This document shows positions 1 through 9,027 of a stretch of 64,000 bases of DNA, in pieces (position 1 is the first letter of the stretch; each line of letters opens with the position of its first letter). Source of the stretch: Neoalteromonas facilis (GTDB lineage Bacteria; Pseudomonadota; Gammaproteobacteria; Enterobacterales; Alteromonadaceae); assembly GCF_002807665.1 (NCBI RefSeq), contig NZ_PEAY01000004.1, positions 410,604 to 474,603 on the forward strand, written 5' to 3'. The notes under the pieces were generated by a model. The model did not search any database. It was given only the letters and a program-made list of their open reading frames with translations, and was not told where the DNA came from. A program made the translations under genes and the position numbers.

Positions 1-1244
1 AATACAATGTCGAGTTATCTGACGCCCAGCCGCAACTCTCACTGTTTTCAAACATTACGTGGCCAGAAGAGGCGAGTTCTGCAGACTTGCAAACTCAGTT
101 AGTAAAGCGTTTTGCGACTGACTTTACGCGCGACGAGTATCGCCTATCGATTGGCGACGATTGTGTTGAAGTTGTGTTTGATTGCGGGTTAGTCACCACG
201 GAAAATAATGAACACCCAATCAATGAAGTTGAAATTGAACTCAAGCAAGGCGATGTAAAGCGTGTTTTTCAAGTTGCTCGGATTTTAAATCAGCATCTAT
301 CTTTGCGCCTAAGCGATACTACTAAAGCTGCGGTAGGCTACACATTGTTAGGGGAGGCCCGTCAAGGGCGTCGTCTACTGCCGGACTTTTTGCCACTGGA
401 ACATCATATCTCCACTGAAGAAGCTTTCTGTAAAGCCGTTGCCTGTGCCCTTGATCATTGGCAATACCATGAGCAGCTGTATATGAATACGCAAGCGCTT
501 AAGTATTTGGAAAACGTTAATGAAGGTTTGTACCTGTTAATGCAGAGTGTTTCGTTGTATTTGCCCGTCTTACAGTGCGGGCCGCTATTAACCTTGCATA
601 AAAGGTTAATTAGTTTTGCACAAAAGTGGACGTGGCTAACGGAATTGCACAACTTGCGTTTTTTACGCTCAAAGAAAGGGCCGTTCACACACTTTTTAAC
701 CGAACATGAAGCCTTGATGAGTTATCTTCAAGGCCGCAAAGTGGGTTTATTGCAAGGGCGTTCTCCCGAGCAGCTGTTTTTTAATAGTGAAGCCAACGAA
801 ATTAAGATATTAACGAGCGAGATCGTATATCACAAACCATGGCGCCAAGAAGCAACAGGCTATGATAAACCTTTGTTGGAGCATGCCAGAGGGTGGTTAT
901 CCCAAGGCTGGCAAAATGTTATGCAAAGCTTGTCTCAACAAGAGCCGTTGTCACAGACACACTACATTGCAACTGAGGCTATTCTTCGTCAGGCGTTGTC
1001 GAATGGTTTTTTACTGGCGGATTTGTTCAGTGACCAACGAGGTGAATTTAGAGCACCTTGGCAAGATATTTTGATTGGTGTTGAAGAAATGAAAGCCTTA
1101 ATAACATTAAAAAAGCTACTTGGTGATGCTGAATTTGAGGACATTCCTGCACTAAAATCTTGGACAGCCGATAAACTTCATAACTTACTTCTCGTTATTG
1201 AGCGTACGCGTGCAGTGGCGATTGAACAGGAAGCGTATTGGTAG
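1..1244 (+). CDS. ygiF: CYTH-CHAD inorganic triphosphatase, 5' truncated
   Basis: This is the C-terminal part of a YgiF-type inorganic triphosphatase. The reading frame is open from base 3, so the start codon lies left of the window. The visible N-terminal part matches the end of a CYTH barrel: a TDFTRDEYRL strand, an acidic NEVEIELKQGD strand and the KAAVGY motif, all typical of the tunnel enzymes that hydrolyse tripolyphosphate. From about base 400 a helical CHAD domain follows, a histidine-rich family that binds polyphosphate in other proteins. The N-terminal ExExK motif is outside the window. The gene is followed after 5 nt by a membrane AraC-type regulator, probably in the same transcript. 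The family call is firm; the substrate is inferred from the family. Confidence 0.85.
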   Translation, partial: YNVELSDAQPQLSLFSNITWPEEASSADLQTQLVKRFATDFTRDEYRLSIGDDCVEVVFDCGLVTTENNEHPINEVEIELKQGDVKRVFQVARILNQHLSLRLSDTTKAAVGYTLLGEARQGRRLLPDFLPLEHHISTEEAFCKAVACALDHWQYHEQLYMNTQALKYLENVNEGLYLLMQSVSLYLPVLQCGPLLTLHKRLISFAQKWTWLTELHNLRFLRSKKGPFTHFLTEHEALMSYLQGRKVGLLQGRSPEQLFFNSEANEIKILTSEIVYHKPWRQEATGYDKPLLEHARGWLSQGWQNVMQSLSQQEPLSQTHYIATEAILRQALSNGFLLADLFSDQRGEFRAPWQDILIGVEEMKALITLKKLLGDAEFEDIPALKSWTADKLHNLLLVIERTRAVAIEQEAYW

Positions 1245-1249
1245 GCTGA

Positions 1250-2446
1250 ATGATAGAACTGGTAGGCTCATTTACCCCATTCCTATTTGCACTTTGGATG
1301 GGCTTGATGGTTATCGCTTGGATGCGTTTTGATACGTTGCCGCATGGCAAGCTTTTGTATGCGTTGAGCTTATGTTGGCCGTTGTTGCTTTTTGAAGATT
1401 TGCTGCGTATGGCCGGTGCTAGTGACTATTTCGCGAGCTTCGTCGGCATCTCGTATTTTGTACCGGTTCTGCTAATGGCGGGGTTGGTGAAGATGGTCTT
1501 CCCGCTGATTGATGAGAAGCCAATTGCATGGAAGCCGCTTACTTTTATCGCAGTAGGCATCATCGTCTTGTGCCAAATTCCTGTTTTGATATATCCCTTC
1601 GAGCAAAAGCTAGCACTATTAAATCAGCAACCAATCGGGAGTCCGTTAGCCAACGCCCCTGTTTATATTGCATATGGATTGAGTGGACTGTTTATCGTGG
1701 CAATGGGCATCAAGCTGGCTGATGCCATGCGCAACTACCAAGAGACATTGTCTGAACAAGTGGTGGATATTAGCTACTACCGCGTTCCTGCTATTGCGGG
1801 GTTAGTCGCATCACTTGTTGGGGTTGGGTTTGCGGCTACGGTATTAACTGCCTTAGTTGCGTTTGGTTTTTTTCAATTCAACGCCTGGCAAACCTTGTTG
1901 CACTACGCCTACGCATTGGTGTTTTTAATGATTTTTTTGGTCATGCTGGAGCGACGACGATATTCGCCACTGCCGCTGGATTTGTCTGCGTTAGCGGCGC
2001 GAAGCGGTGATGAGCAACGATTGCGCGAAACATTAGCAAAGGCTGAAAAAACCATGATAAGCCGCAAAGCTTACAAGGTGATCGGGCTGCGTATACGTCA
2101 ACTTGCGGATGCCGCTGGCGTTCCCCCGACCGAGCTGGCGATTGCGATTCGAACATTGCTCAATCGTAATTTTCGCGCGTTTGTTTACCATTACCGTTTG
2201 GAATACGCCAAAAAAGTGCTGATGCAAACGGATGCCAAAGTGTCTGCTGTCGCCAGAAAACTCGGATTTGATTCAGAGAAGTTTTTGTCGGATATGTTTA
2301 TTCAATATATCCAGAAAATGGGGGCGCGCAGTGGACAAACGTTTGAAGACCCATTAGACACGCCAGAAGACGACATCTTTGCAGACCCTGCTAACGCGAT
2401 AAAGTCGCCCAGTGAGTCGCAAACAGAGAGCAAGCCCAGCAGTTAA
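1250..2446 (+). CDS. Membrane-anchored AraC-type transcriptional regulator
   Basis: This 398-residue protein has about seven hydrophobic segments in residues 1-230, then a cytosolic AraC-like helix-turn-helix region at about 270-360 (elements ADAAGVPPTELAIAIRTLL and VSAVARKLGFDSEKF), and an acidic, Ser/Pro-rich tail. The design resembles other bacterial regulators in which a multi-TM sensor is joined to an AraC domain, so it probably binds DNA from the inner membrane in response to an unknown signal. It starts 5 nt after the triphosphatase stop, suggesting co-transcription. The second helix-turn-helix is followed by a less typical sequence than in canonical AraC. No target or ligand can be named. 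Confidence 0.75.
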   Translation: MIELVGSFTPFLFALWMGLMVIAWMRFDTLPHGKLLYALSLCWPLLLFEDLLRMAGASDYFASFVGISYFVPVLLMAGLVKMVFPLIDEKPIAWKPLTFIAVGIIVLCQIPVLIYPFEQKLALLNQQPIGSPLANAPVYIAYGLSGLFIVAMGIKLADAMRNYQETLSEQVVDISYYRVPAIAGLVASLVGVGFAATVLTALVAFGFFQFNAWQTLLHYAYALVFLMIFLVMLERRRYSPLPLDLSALAARSGDEQRLRETLAKAEKTMISRKAYKVIGLRIRQLADAAGVPPTELAIAIRTLLNRNFRAFVYHYRLEYAKKVLMQTDAKVSAVARKLGFDSEKFLSDMFIQYIQKMGARSGQTFEDPLDTPEDDIFADPANAIKSPSESQTESKPSS

Positions 2447-2459
2447 TGGCGATGTGAAT

Positions 2460-2705
2460 TTAACTGTGCAAACGCGTATATTTCTCGGCTAGTTCGTCAA
2501 TACTTTCTTTATACTCAGGATCGGGCTCTATACAGTCTACGGGACAAACCGCCATGCAATTGGGCTCATCGTAATGTCCCACGCACTCTGTGCAACGGTC
2601 GGTATCAATCTGATATATTTCACTGCCCATCGTAATGGCTTCATTTGGACATTCAACAGGACATAAATCGCAATTAATGCAGTCTTCGGTAATACGCAAG
2701 GCCAT
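2460..2705 (-). CDS. yfhL: YfhL-type 2[4Fe-4S] ferredoxin
   Basis: This 81-residue ferredoxin has two cysteine clusters: C9-x2-C12-x2-C15-x3-C19, and C38-x2-C41-x8-C50-x3-C54 with a further C58. The eight-residue insertion between the second and third cysteines of the second cluster, plus the short charged C-terminal extension, marks the Allochromatium-type/YfhL family of low-potential dicluster ferredoxins, which are soluble cytosolic electron carriers. A GGGGG Shine-Dalgarno precedes the ATG. The gene stands alone, tail to tail with the AraC-type regulator. An FNR-like palindrome lies about 70 nt upstream, suggesting oxygen-dependent control. The redox partner is unknown. Confidence 0.9.
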   Translation of the reverse strand: MALRITEDCINCDLCPVECPNEAITMGSEIYQIDTDRCTECVGHYDEPNCMAVCPVDCIEPDPEYKESIDELAEKYTRLHS

Positions 2706-2768
2706 TTTGACCCCCTACTATTCATGATTATTTCTGCCGTCACTATATGGTAACGTTGAAATAGTGCT

Positions 2769-2782
2769 TTGACTTATATCAA
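2769..2782. promoter_or_regulatory. FNR-type binding site upstream of yfhL
   Basis: TTGACTTATATCAA matches the FNR/CRP-family consensus TTGAT-N4-ATCAA at 9 of 10 defined positions. It lies in the 89-bp gap between mutH and yfhL, centred about 71 nt upstream of the yfhL ATG, where an activator could act on a ferredoxin promoter. The motif match is seen directly; the regulation is inferred. Confidence 0.45.
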
Positions 2783-2794
2783 GGCTGATGGGCT

Positions 2795-3472
2795 TTATGC
2801 GCCAAACGCGTCAATTAATATCTGGTGAGTAAAATTCTTGCGTAAGTAAAAGCCGCGAGGGCGGGTTTTGATTAAAGTACCTTTAGCACCGATGGCATCG
2901 GTTAACTGGCTGCCATCGGCTGCTTTCGGTCTAAGCTGTAAAACTTCACCATGGCGGGCGGTAATGGATTCTATCTCTCCCAAACTGATACGTTCCATAA
3001 TCTCTTCCCAGTCGGCTCGAAGCGCTGCGAGCTGTTCGTCATTTGGGGTCCATAATATGGGGCTACCTATTACACGTTCACTTGGCGGAATATTGCGCTC
3101 TCCATCAATGGGTATCCATAATACAGTCTGTAATTTATTGTAAACATTGCTTTTTTCCCACGATATCGATTCCTGACCCAATAGTGGTGCGTAACACACG
3201 TATGTGGTTTCCGCGGGAGTCCCCAGTTTGGACAATGGCAGTGATTTGAGTTCTACACCTAATTGAGGGAAGTCGTGTTCAGGGCGTGATCCGGCTGAAG
3301 CGCCCAACCAAAGCTCCAGTAACTGCCCACTCCAACCTTTTTGTCGTTTGAAATCAACTGGAACCTGAATATTGGCTTGTTTGGCAAGGTCTCCGAGGGT
3401 GAGTCCAGCGAGCTGGTTGGCGCTTGTCATGAGGTCTTCAATGGATTGCGGGGGATGTTGAGGTAACTGCAC
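2795..3472 (-). CDS. mutH: DNA mismatch repair endonuclease MutH
   Basis: MutH nicks the unmethylated strand at hemimethylated GATC sites, activated by MutS-MutL. The 225-residue length is that of E. coli MutH. The active-site block is intact: KGWSGQLLELWLGASAGS followed by DFPQLGVELK, giving E53, D67, E74 and K76 for the DEK metal-binding centre. The C-terminal lever helix region (FYLRKNFTHQILI) is present. The gene is divergent from rppH across a 109-bp spacer, an arrangement common in marine gammaproteobacteria. Its presence implies Dam methylation in this organism. Confidence 0.96.
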   Translation of the reverse strand: MQLPQHPPQSIEDLMTSANQLAGLTLGDLAKQANIQVPVDFKRQKGWSGQLLELWLGASAGSRPEHDFPQLGVELKSLPLSKLGTPAETTYVCYAPLLGQESISWEKSNVYNKLQTVLWIPIDGERNIPPSERVIGSPILWTPNDEQLAALRADWEEIMERISLGEIESITARHGEVLQLRPKAADGSQLTDAIGAKGTLIKTRPRGFYLRKNFTHQILIDAFGA

Positions 3473-3581
3473 TTCAAACCTTATTTAATTGAGAAAACAT
3501 TTTAATGCTAATGCTATGCAATTCACCTCGTTTATGGAAGAATGAAATCATTGATAATGAATTACGCACATTGGAGTCTAC

Positions 3582-4118
3582 GTGATAGACGCAGACGGAT
3601 TCCGTGCGAATGTTGGTATTGTTATTTGTAATCGCTTAGGCCAAGTGTTTTGGGCGAGACGATACGGGCAGCATTCTTGGCAATTTCCGCAAGGCGGTAT
3701 CGATGATGGTGAAACACCTGAACAAGCGATGTACCGCGAGTTGTATGAAGAGGTTGGACTCAAGTCTAAAGACGTCGAAATTCTAACTTCTACCCGTAAT
3801 TGGGTGCGATACAAGTTGCCAAAACGGCTTATAAGACAAGGCTCAAATCCGGTTTGTATCGGGCAAAAGCAAAAATGGTTTTTGTTGCAGTTACGCTGCG
3901 ATGAGAAAGACGTTGATGTACTGCAATCAGGCCATCCAGAGTTTGACGATTGGCGTTGGGTTAGTTATTGGTATCCGGTGCGCAACGTTGTTTCGTTTAA
4001 ACGCGACGTATATCGACGCGTGATGAAAGAATTCTCTCAAATAGCCATGCCGACCAACAATAAACCAGCGTTTGGTCAACAACGGCGAAAAAAGCAGCGG
4101 CGTCAACACTCAAACTAA
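3582..4118 (+). CDS. rppH: RNA 5' pyrophosphohydrolase
   Basis: RppH removes pyrophosphate from the 5' end of primary transcripts and so triggers RNase E-dependent decay. The N-terminus [16 protein letters not shown] and the [12 protein letters not shown] stretch are diagnostic. The Nudix box runs from [12 protein letters not shown] into RELYEEVGL with all acidic metal ligands kept. The GTG start at 3582 is chosen because GGAG sits 5 nt upstream and it reproduces the family N-terminus. The basic C-terminal tail (RRKKQRRQ) may help RNA binding. It lies 69 nt upstream of ptsP, the usual gene pair. Confidence 0.95.
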   Translation: MIDADGFRANVGIVICNRLGQVFWARRYGQHSWQFPQGGIDDGETPEQAMYRELYEEVGLKSKDVEILTSTRNWVRYKLPKRLIRQGSNPVCIGQKQKWFLLQLRCDEKDVDVLQSGHPEFDDWRWVSYWYPVRNVVSFKRDVYRRVMKEFSQIAMPTNNKPAFGQQRRKKQRRQHSN

Positions 4119-4187
4119 GCATTTGCTTCTTCCTCCATTGCGACAAGTGGGGGGAGAGTTTGTGTCAAGATTGGATTACGGAGCAAT

Positions 4188-6482
4188 ATGCTTACTACGC
4201 TCAAGCGCATCGTACAAGAAGTTAATCAAATTCCCATTCTGGATGACGCAATTGGGCATCTCGTCTCACGTGTAAAAGAAACAATGTCTGTTGATGCATG
4301 CTCAATGTATCTAGCCGACTATCAAACCCAGCAGTTAACGTTAGTGGCAACCGAAGGGCTCGCGCCAGAGGCAGTTGGAGTCGTCAAAATAGGCTTTACC
4401 GAAGGTTTGATTGGTCTAGTCGGGCAACGCGAAGAGCCGTTAAATATTGACGATGCCCACCATCACCCGCGTTTTAAGCATTACGATGAAGTAAAAGAAG
4501 AAAATTTTAATGCATTTCTAGGTGCGCCCATTATTCATCAACGAAAAGTGCTGGGTGTTATCACGTTACAGCAAAAAGATAAGCGGCGTTTTAGCGAAGA
4601 TGAAGAAGCATTTCTTGTCACCTTAGCAGCGCAGATTGCGTTGGAAATTACCAATGCGGAAATTCGTGGTGCACTGCGCGCCCAAGCATCGATAAATAAA
4701 GCGGCGAGTCAAAAGAATTTGCACGGGGTGGCTGGCTCTCCAGGATTGGCGATGGGCGTGGGGTTTCAGCCCAACGTTAAAATTGACCTCGCACATTGGC
4801 AGGTTAGGCACACACAAGACATTTCTGCAGCCATAGATCAGTATCGAAAGGCGGTTGAAATCACGCGCAAAGAAGTGGATTCATTGTCGAATAGTTTAGA
4901 AGGGGCCATTCCCGATGATGTCCGTTCTATATTTCAGTTGTACCACCAACTCCTTGACGCCAACAGTCTTGGACGAGAAGTCGAAGCGAAAATAAAACAG
5001 CAAGAATGGGATGCCGGCTCCGCGTTGAAGTTGGTCATAGATGCCTATGCTGCGCGGTTTGCCAATATGGAAGACCCCTATATGCAAGAGCGCGCGATAG
5101 ATATCATTGACCTATCAAACCGCATATTGCGAAATATTGTTGAAGCAACTCAGCGCAGTGAGAAGGAACCTGCTCGTTGCGTAAGCCAACCTTCAATTTT
5201 GCTGGCTGAAGAGGTTTCTGCGCCTATGCTGGCGGAGTTCCCTCGAGAATATTTGGTTGGCATTATTTCCATTCGGGGTTCGAATAATAGTCATGCCGCA
5301 ATACTCGCGAGAGCGATGGGTGTGCCTGCAGTAATGGGATTAGATAAAGTCTCACCGCAATTGCTGGATGGTAAAGATATATTGCTGGACGGTTATTCTG
5401 GTGAAGTGATCGTCAACCCTCAGCGTACTATCAAGGCTGAATTTGAACAGCTCATTCAAGAGGAAGTTGAGCTTTCTGAACGTATTGAGGCTCACGCGGA
5501 TCGTCCTTCAGTAACATTGGATAATCACAAAGTGTCATTGCTGATAAATGCAGGGTTATCGGCAGAAATTGAATTACACAATATGCAGGGCGAGGGTATC
5601 GGGCTTTACCGTACTGAAATCCCGTTTATGTTGCGCGAACGCTTTCCTTCAGAATCAGAGCAAATGGGGCTTTATAAGCAAATCTTAGAAAGTGCCCCGG
5701 ATCAAGAAATTACGCTACGGACATTAGATGTCGGGGGCGATAAACCTCTGCCTTATTTCCCAATCACCGAAGAAAATCCATTTTTGGGCTGGCGTGGTGT
5801 GCGATTGACATTGGACCATCCAGAAATTTTCTTAGTTCAAGTTAGGGCGATGTTGCGCGCCAGTGCTGGGATGAAAAACCTGCACATATTGCTGCCTATG
5901 ATCACCTCTGTGTCAGAGGTTGACGATGCTCTGCGCTTAATTAATCAGGCTTTTCACGAAGTATCTGAAGAGCTAAAAGATAGTGAGCAGACCCTTTACC
6001 GCCCCAAAGTCGGGGTTATGCTTGAAGTGCCAGCGGTAATCTATCAAATTTGGCATATCGCCAAAAAAGTTGATTTTTTCTCTGTCGGTAGCAACGACTT
6101 AACGCAATATTTATTAGCGGTTGATCGTAATAACGCGCGTGTCGCAAGTCTATATAACAGCTATCATCCAGCAGTGTTGAATGCACTCAATACTATTTCA
6201 GAGCAATGTGTAGCCGCACATATACCTGTTACAGTGTGCGGTGAGTTTGCTGGCGAGCCAGGTGGCGCATTGCTGCTAATTGCGATGGGCTATCGTAAGC
6301 TCAGCATGAATGCACATAATATACGTAAAATTAATTGGGTTATTCGGCATATTGAAGTCGAAGAACTCCAATCGTTGTTGCCCAAAGCCCTCAATGCCGA
6401 GCATCCGCAACAAGTGTTTAAAATCGTTAATGATTACTTGGAAAGCAAACAGCTTGGGGGATTAACACGTGCAGGTCTGTAA
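4188..6482 (+). CDS. ptsP: Nitrogen-PTS enzyme I (EI-Ntr)
   Basis: EI-Ntr autophosphorylates from phosphoenolpyruvate and passes the phosphate to NPr, starting the regulatory nitrogen PTS. An N-terminal GAF domain (about residues 1-165) precedes the enzyme I core. The swivelling phosphohistidine domain carries NNSHAAILARA with H369. The PEP-binding barrel has GVRLTLDHPE, SVGSNDLTQYLLAVDRNN and a catalytic C684 in VTVCGEF. The 764-residue length fits PtsP. The ATG at 4188 has GGAG 4 nt upstream. NPr and EIIA-Ntr are not in the window, so they must be encoded elsewhere. Confidence 0.95.
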   Translation: MLTTLKRIVQEVNQIPILDDAIGHLVSRVKETMSVDACSMYLADYQTQQLTLVATEGLAPEAVGVVKIGFTEGLIGLVGQREEPLNIDDAHHHPRFKHYDEVKEENFNAFLGAPIIHQRKVLGVITLQQKDKRRFSEDEEAFLVTLAAQIALEITNAEIRGALRAQASINKAASQKNLHGVAGSPGLAMGVGFQPNVKIDLAHWQVRHTQDISAAIDQYRKAVEITRKEVDSLSNSLEGAIPDDVRSIFQLYHQLLDANSLGREVEAKIKQQEWDAGSALKLVIDAYAARFANMEDPYMQERAIDIIDLSNRILRNIVEATQRSEKEPARCVSQPSILLAEEVSAPMLAEFPREYLVGIISIRGSNNSHAAILARAMGVPAVMGLDKVSPQLLDGKDILLDGYSGEVIVNPQRTIKAEFEQLIQEEVELSERIEAHADRPSVTLDNHKVSLLINAGLSAEIELHNMQGEGIGLYRTEIPFMLRERFPSESEQMGLYKQILESAPDQEITLRTLDVGGDKPLPYFPITEENPFLGWRGVRLTLDHPEIFLVQVRAMLRASAGMKNLHILLPMITSVSEVDDALRLINQAFHEVSEELKDSEQTLYRPKVGVMLEVPAVIYQIWHIAKKVDFFSVGSNDLTQYLLAVDRNNARVASLYNSYHPAVLNALNTISEQCVAAHIPVTVCGEFAGEPGGALLLIAMGYRKLSMNAHNIRKINWVIRHIEVEELQSLLPKALNAEHPQQVFKIVNDYLESKQLGGLTRAGL

Positions 6483-6528
6483 AGGCCGGTTTGGGCTAAG
6501 GCATTAATCGGAAATTGGAAGTAGTTCA

Positions 6529-7332
6529 TTGGATACCTTAACGTTAGTCATACTGGCCTGTTTAGCTATTGGGGCAGTAGTTGGAGTTATGGCGGGTTTG
6601 CTCGGTATTGGTGGAGGGTTGATTATTGTACCTGCATTGACCTATTTACTCGCAGACGTAATGCAGGTTCCCCCAACAGAAACCATCGTTATCGCCATCG
6701 CGACATCGCTATCGACGATAATTTTCACTGGCATCTCTTCAGCGCGAGCTCACTATCGACTCGGCAATTTGAATCGTGACATTTTGTTATGGTGCGGTGT
6801 TGGTATCGGTGTAGGGGCTATTGTCGGCGCTACGTTAGCCAGTCATCTTCCCGGTAGCGTGCTAAAAGGCATTTTCGCCGGTTTGGTGATGGCGATTGCC
6901 AGTTATATGCTATTTGGGCGCCAGGTAACGTCTAATAATGAGATTTCATCACAAAAATTGGGCGTAATAGGGTTTGGAACCGGTACCCTGTCGGCCATTA
7001 TGGGTATTGGGGGAGGGGCTTTATTAGTACCAGCCTTAGTTTGGTATCGTGTTAATATTCGTCAGGCGATAGGAAGTGCAGCGTTTAGCGGCATCATCAT
7101 TGCCATTTTTGGCAGTGTTAGCTTTGCTGTATCCGGGTGGCATTATAGTCATTTAAGCGATGGTTACTTAGGCTATGTATATTGGCCTGCGACGTTAAGT
7201 ATAGCGGCGACGTCGGTGTTTACCGCTCCTTTGGGGGCGCGCCTAGGGCAAAGATTGAATACGCAACGGCTTAAAAAAGTATTTGCCGTTTTCTTAGTTA
7301 TTGTCAGCATTCGGATGCTGTGGGGATTATAG
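6529..7332 (+). CDS. TauE/SafE (TSUP) family membrane permease
   Basis: This 267-residue membrane protein has about eight hydrophobic helices in two homologous halves. Each half carries the glycine-rich signature of the TSUP/DUF81 family (AGLLGIGGGLIIVPAL near residue 25; IMGIGGGALLVPALVW near residue 162). Family members move sulfite, sulfoacetate or other small organosulfur anions; the substrate here cannot be told. It starts with TTG at 6529, supported by GGAAG 6 nt upstream. It sits between ptsP and lgt in the conserved block and ends 3 nt before lgt, implying one operon. Confidence 0.85.
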   Translation: MDTLTLVILACLAIGAVVGVMAGLLGIGGGLIIVPALTYLLADVMQVPPTETIVIAIATSLSTIIFTGISSARAHYRLGNLNRDILLWCGVGIGVGAIVGATLASHLPGSVLKGIFAGLVMAIASYMLFGRQVTSNNEISSQKLGVIGFGTGTLSAIMGIGGGALLVPALVWYRVNIRQAIGSAAFSGIIIAIFGSVSFAVSGWHYSHLSDGYLGYVYWPATLSIAATSVFTAPLGARLGQRLNTQRLKKVFAVFLVIVSIRMLWGL

Positions 7333-7335
7333 GTA

Positions 7336-8160
7336 GTGTCAGAACAGCAATATTGGGTATTTCCATACATTGACCCAGTGATTTTTTCTCTCGGTCCAGT
7401 CAGCGTACGTTGGTATGGACTGATGTATTTAGTCGGCTTTGTCGCCGCATTTTTTTTAGCGAAACAACGTATATCACGTGTCGGTTGGACCAAAGAACAA
7501 CTGAGTGATTTCCTGTTTTGGGGGTTTCTGGGGGTCATTATCGGTGGTCGCGTAGGTTATGTGTTGTTCTACCAGTTTGACCTTTTCCTCAGTGATCCGC
7601 TTTATCTGTTTAAAATATGGACCGGTGGCATGTCTTTCCATGGTGGGTTGTTGGGCGTTATTACAGCCATTGCCCTGTACGCGCGCAAAATGAACATGCG
7701 TTTCCTCACATTGGGAGACTTTGTTGCACCGCTTGTTCCAATTGGGCTTGGGGCAGGACGTTTAGGCAACTTTGTCAATGCAGAGTTGTGGGGCAGAACG
7801 ACAGATGTACCTTGGGCGATTGTCTTCCCCGGTGCTGGAGCTGAACCGCGTCACCCATCACAGCTGTATGAGTTTGCCCTAGAAGGCGTGTTGCTGTTTG
7901 TTATTCTTTGGTTCTTATCGGCGAAACCTAAACCGCGAGGCGTTATTGGTGGAGCCTTTTTGCTGGGCTACGGTTGCTTCCGCTTTATCGTAGAGTTTTT
8001 CCGCGAACCAGACAGCCACTTGGGTCTTTATTCTTTTGGATTATCTCAAGGTCAGCTATTATGTTTGCCAATGATTTTATTAGGCGTTTGGCTAATAGCC
8101 AATGGCTATCGCCAAGGCCAAATCGATGATCCATCTCAAACGCAAGGTCGTAAAAAATAA
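7336..8160 (+). CDS. lgt: Prolipoprotein diacylglyceryl transferase
   Basis: Lgt transfers diacylglycerol from phosphatidylglycerol to the lipobox cysteine of prolipoproteins in the inner membrane. The protein has seven predicted TM helices. The signature [14 protein letters not shown] gives R142 and N145, and the SFHGGLLG motif carries the conserved His in the N-terminal half. It begins with GTG and its stop codon (8158-8160) abuts the thyA ATG, so thyA is probably translated by coupling. At least two lipoproteins encoded in this window, the PrsT-like and the Nudix proteins, would be its substrates. Confidence 0.95.
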   Translation: MSEQQYWVFPYIDPVIFSLGPVSVRWYGLMYLVGFVAAFFLAKQRISRVGWTKEQLSDFLFWGFLGVIIGGRVGYVLFYQFDLFLSDPLYLFKIWTGGMSFHGGLLGVITAIALYARKMNMRFLTLGDFVAPLVPIGLGAGRLGNFVNAELWGRTTDVPWAIVFPGAGAEPRHPSQLYEFALEGVLLFVILWFLSAKPKPRGVIGGAFLLGYGCFRFIVEFFREPDSHLGLYSFGLSQGQLLCLPMILLGVWLIANGYRQGQIDDPSQTQGRKK

Positions 8161-8994
8161 ATGCAACAATATCATGAACTAATGCGTCATATCCTCGACA
8201 ACGGCGTGCGCAAAGAAGACCGCACAGGTACAGGCACAATCAGCGTCTTTGGCTATCAAATGCGCTTTGATTTGGCTGAAGGCTTCCCGTTAGTAACGAC
8301 TAAAAAGTGCCACATGCGCAGTATCATTCATGAGTTGTTATGGTTTCTAAAGGGTGATACCAACATAAAGTACCTAAATGAACATGGTGTATCGATTTGG
8401 GATGAATGGGCTACCGACGACGGTGAGTTAGGCCCCGTATATGGTCACCAGTGGCGCAGCTGGAGTGGTGAAAACGGCGAATCAATAGACCAGATAGCCG
8501 AGGTTATCGAGCAAATAAAGCATAACCCAGATTCGCGCCGTTTGATTGTGAGCGCATGGAATCCAGCCGTGTTACCTGACACGAGCTTTTCTCCAAAAGA
8601 AAACGCAGCACGCGGTAAACAAGCATTGCCGCCTTGTCACACGCTGTTTCAGTTCTATGTGTTAAACGGCAAGTTGTCATGTCAATTATATCAACGTAGC
8701 GGTGACGTATTTTTGGGCGTGCCATTCAACATTGCGAGTTATGCGTTATTGACTATGATGGTAGCTAAGGTGTGTGATTTAGAGCTCGGCGATTTCGTTC
8801 ATACGCTCGGTGATGCGCACTTGTATGTCAATCATATTGATCAGGCGAATGAGCAGTTATCACGAGAGCCATATCCTTTGCCGACAATGCAAATTAATTC
8901 GGATGTTAAGGATATTTTCGGATTTAGCTATGATGACTTTGAGTTGTGCAATTATCAAGCGCACCCTCACATCAAAGCACCGGTAGCAATTTAA
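8161..8994 (+). CDS. thyA: Thymidylate synthase
   Basis: ThyA methylates dUMP to dTMP using methylene-tetrahydrofolate. The catalytic cysteine is C159 in [12 protein letters not shown], and the downstream [18 protein letters not shown] and [12 protein letters not shown] motifs are complete. At 277 residues it is longer than the 264 of E. coli because of an insertion of about 13 residues (around [14 protein letters not shown]) directly before the active-site segment, a variation I recall in other marine gammaproteobacteria. The start codon directly follows the lgt stop. Confidence 0.97.
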   Translation: MQQYHELMRHILDNGVRKEDRTGTGTISVFGYQMRFDLAEGFPLVTTKKCHMRSIIHELLWFLKGDTNIKYLNEHGVSIWDEWATDDGELGPVYGHQWRSWSGENGESIDQIAEVIEQIKHNPDSRRLIVSAWNPAVLPDTSFSPKENAARGKQALPPCHTLFQFYVLNGKLSCQLYQRSGDVFLGVPFNIASYALLTMMVAKVCDLELGDFVHTLGDAHLYVNHIDQANEQLSREPYPLPTMQINSDVKDIFGFSYDDFELCNYQAHPHIKAPVAI

Positions 8995-9027
8995 TCGTAC
9001 GGACCCGAAAAAGTAGTAGGTACCTTA

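Noticed and set aside
7173-7538. 121-codon frame on the minus strand over the TauE-lgt junction
   Set aside because: It overlaps two well-supported genes and has no start signal or family features.
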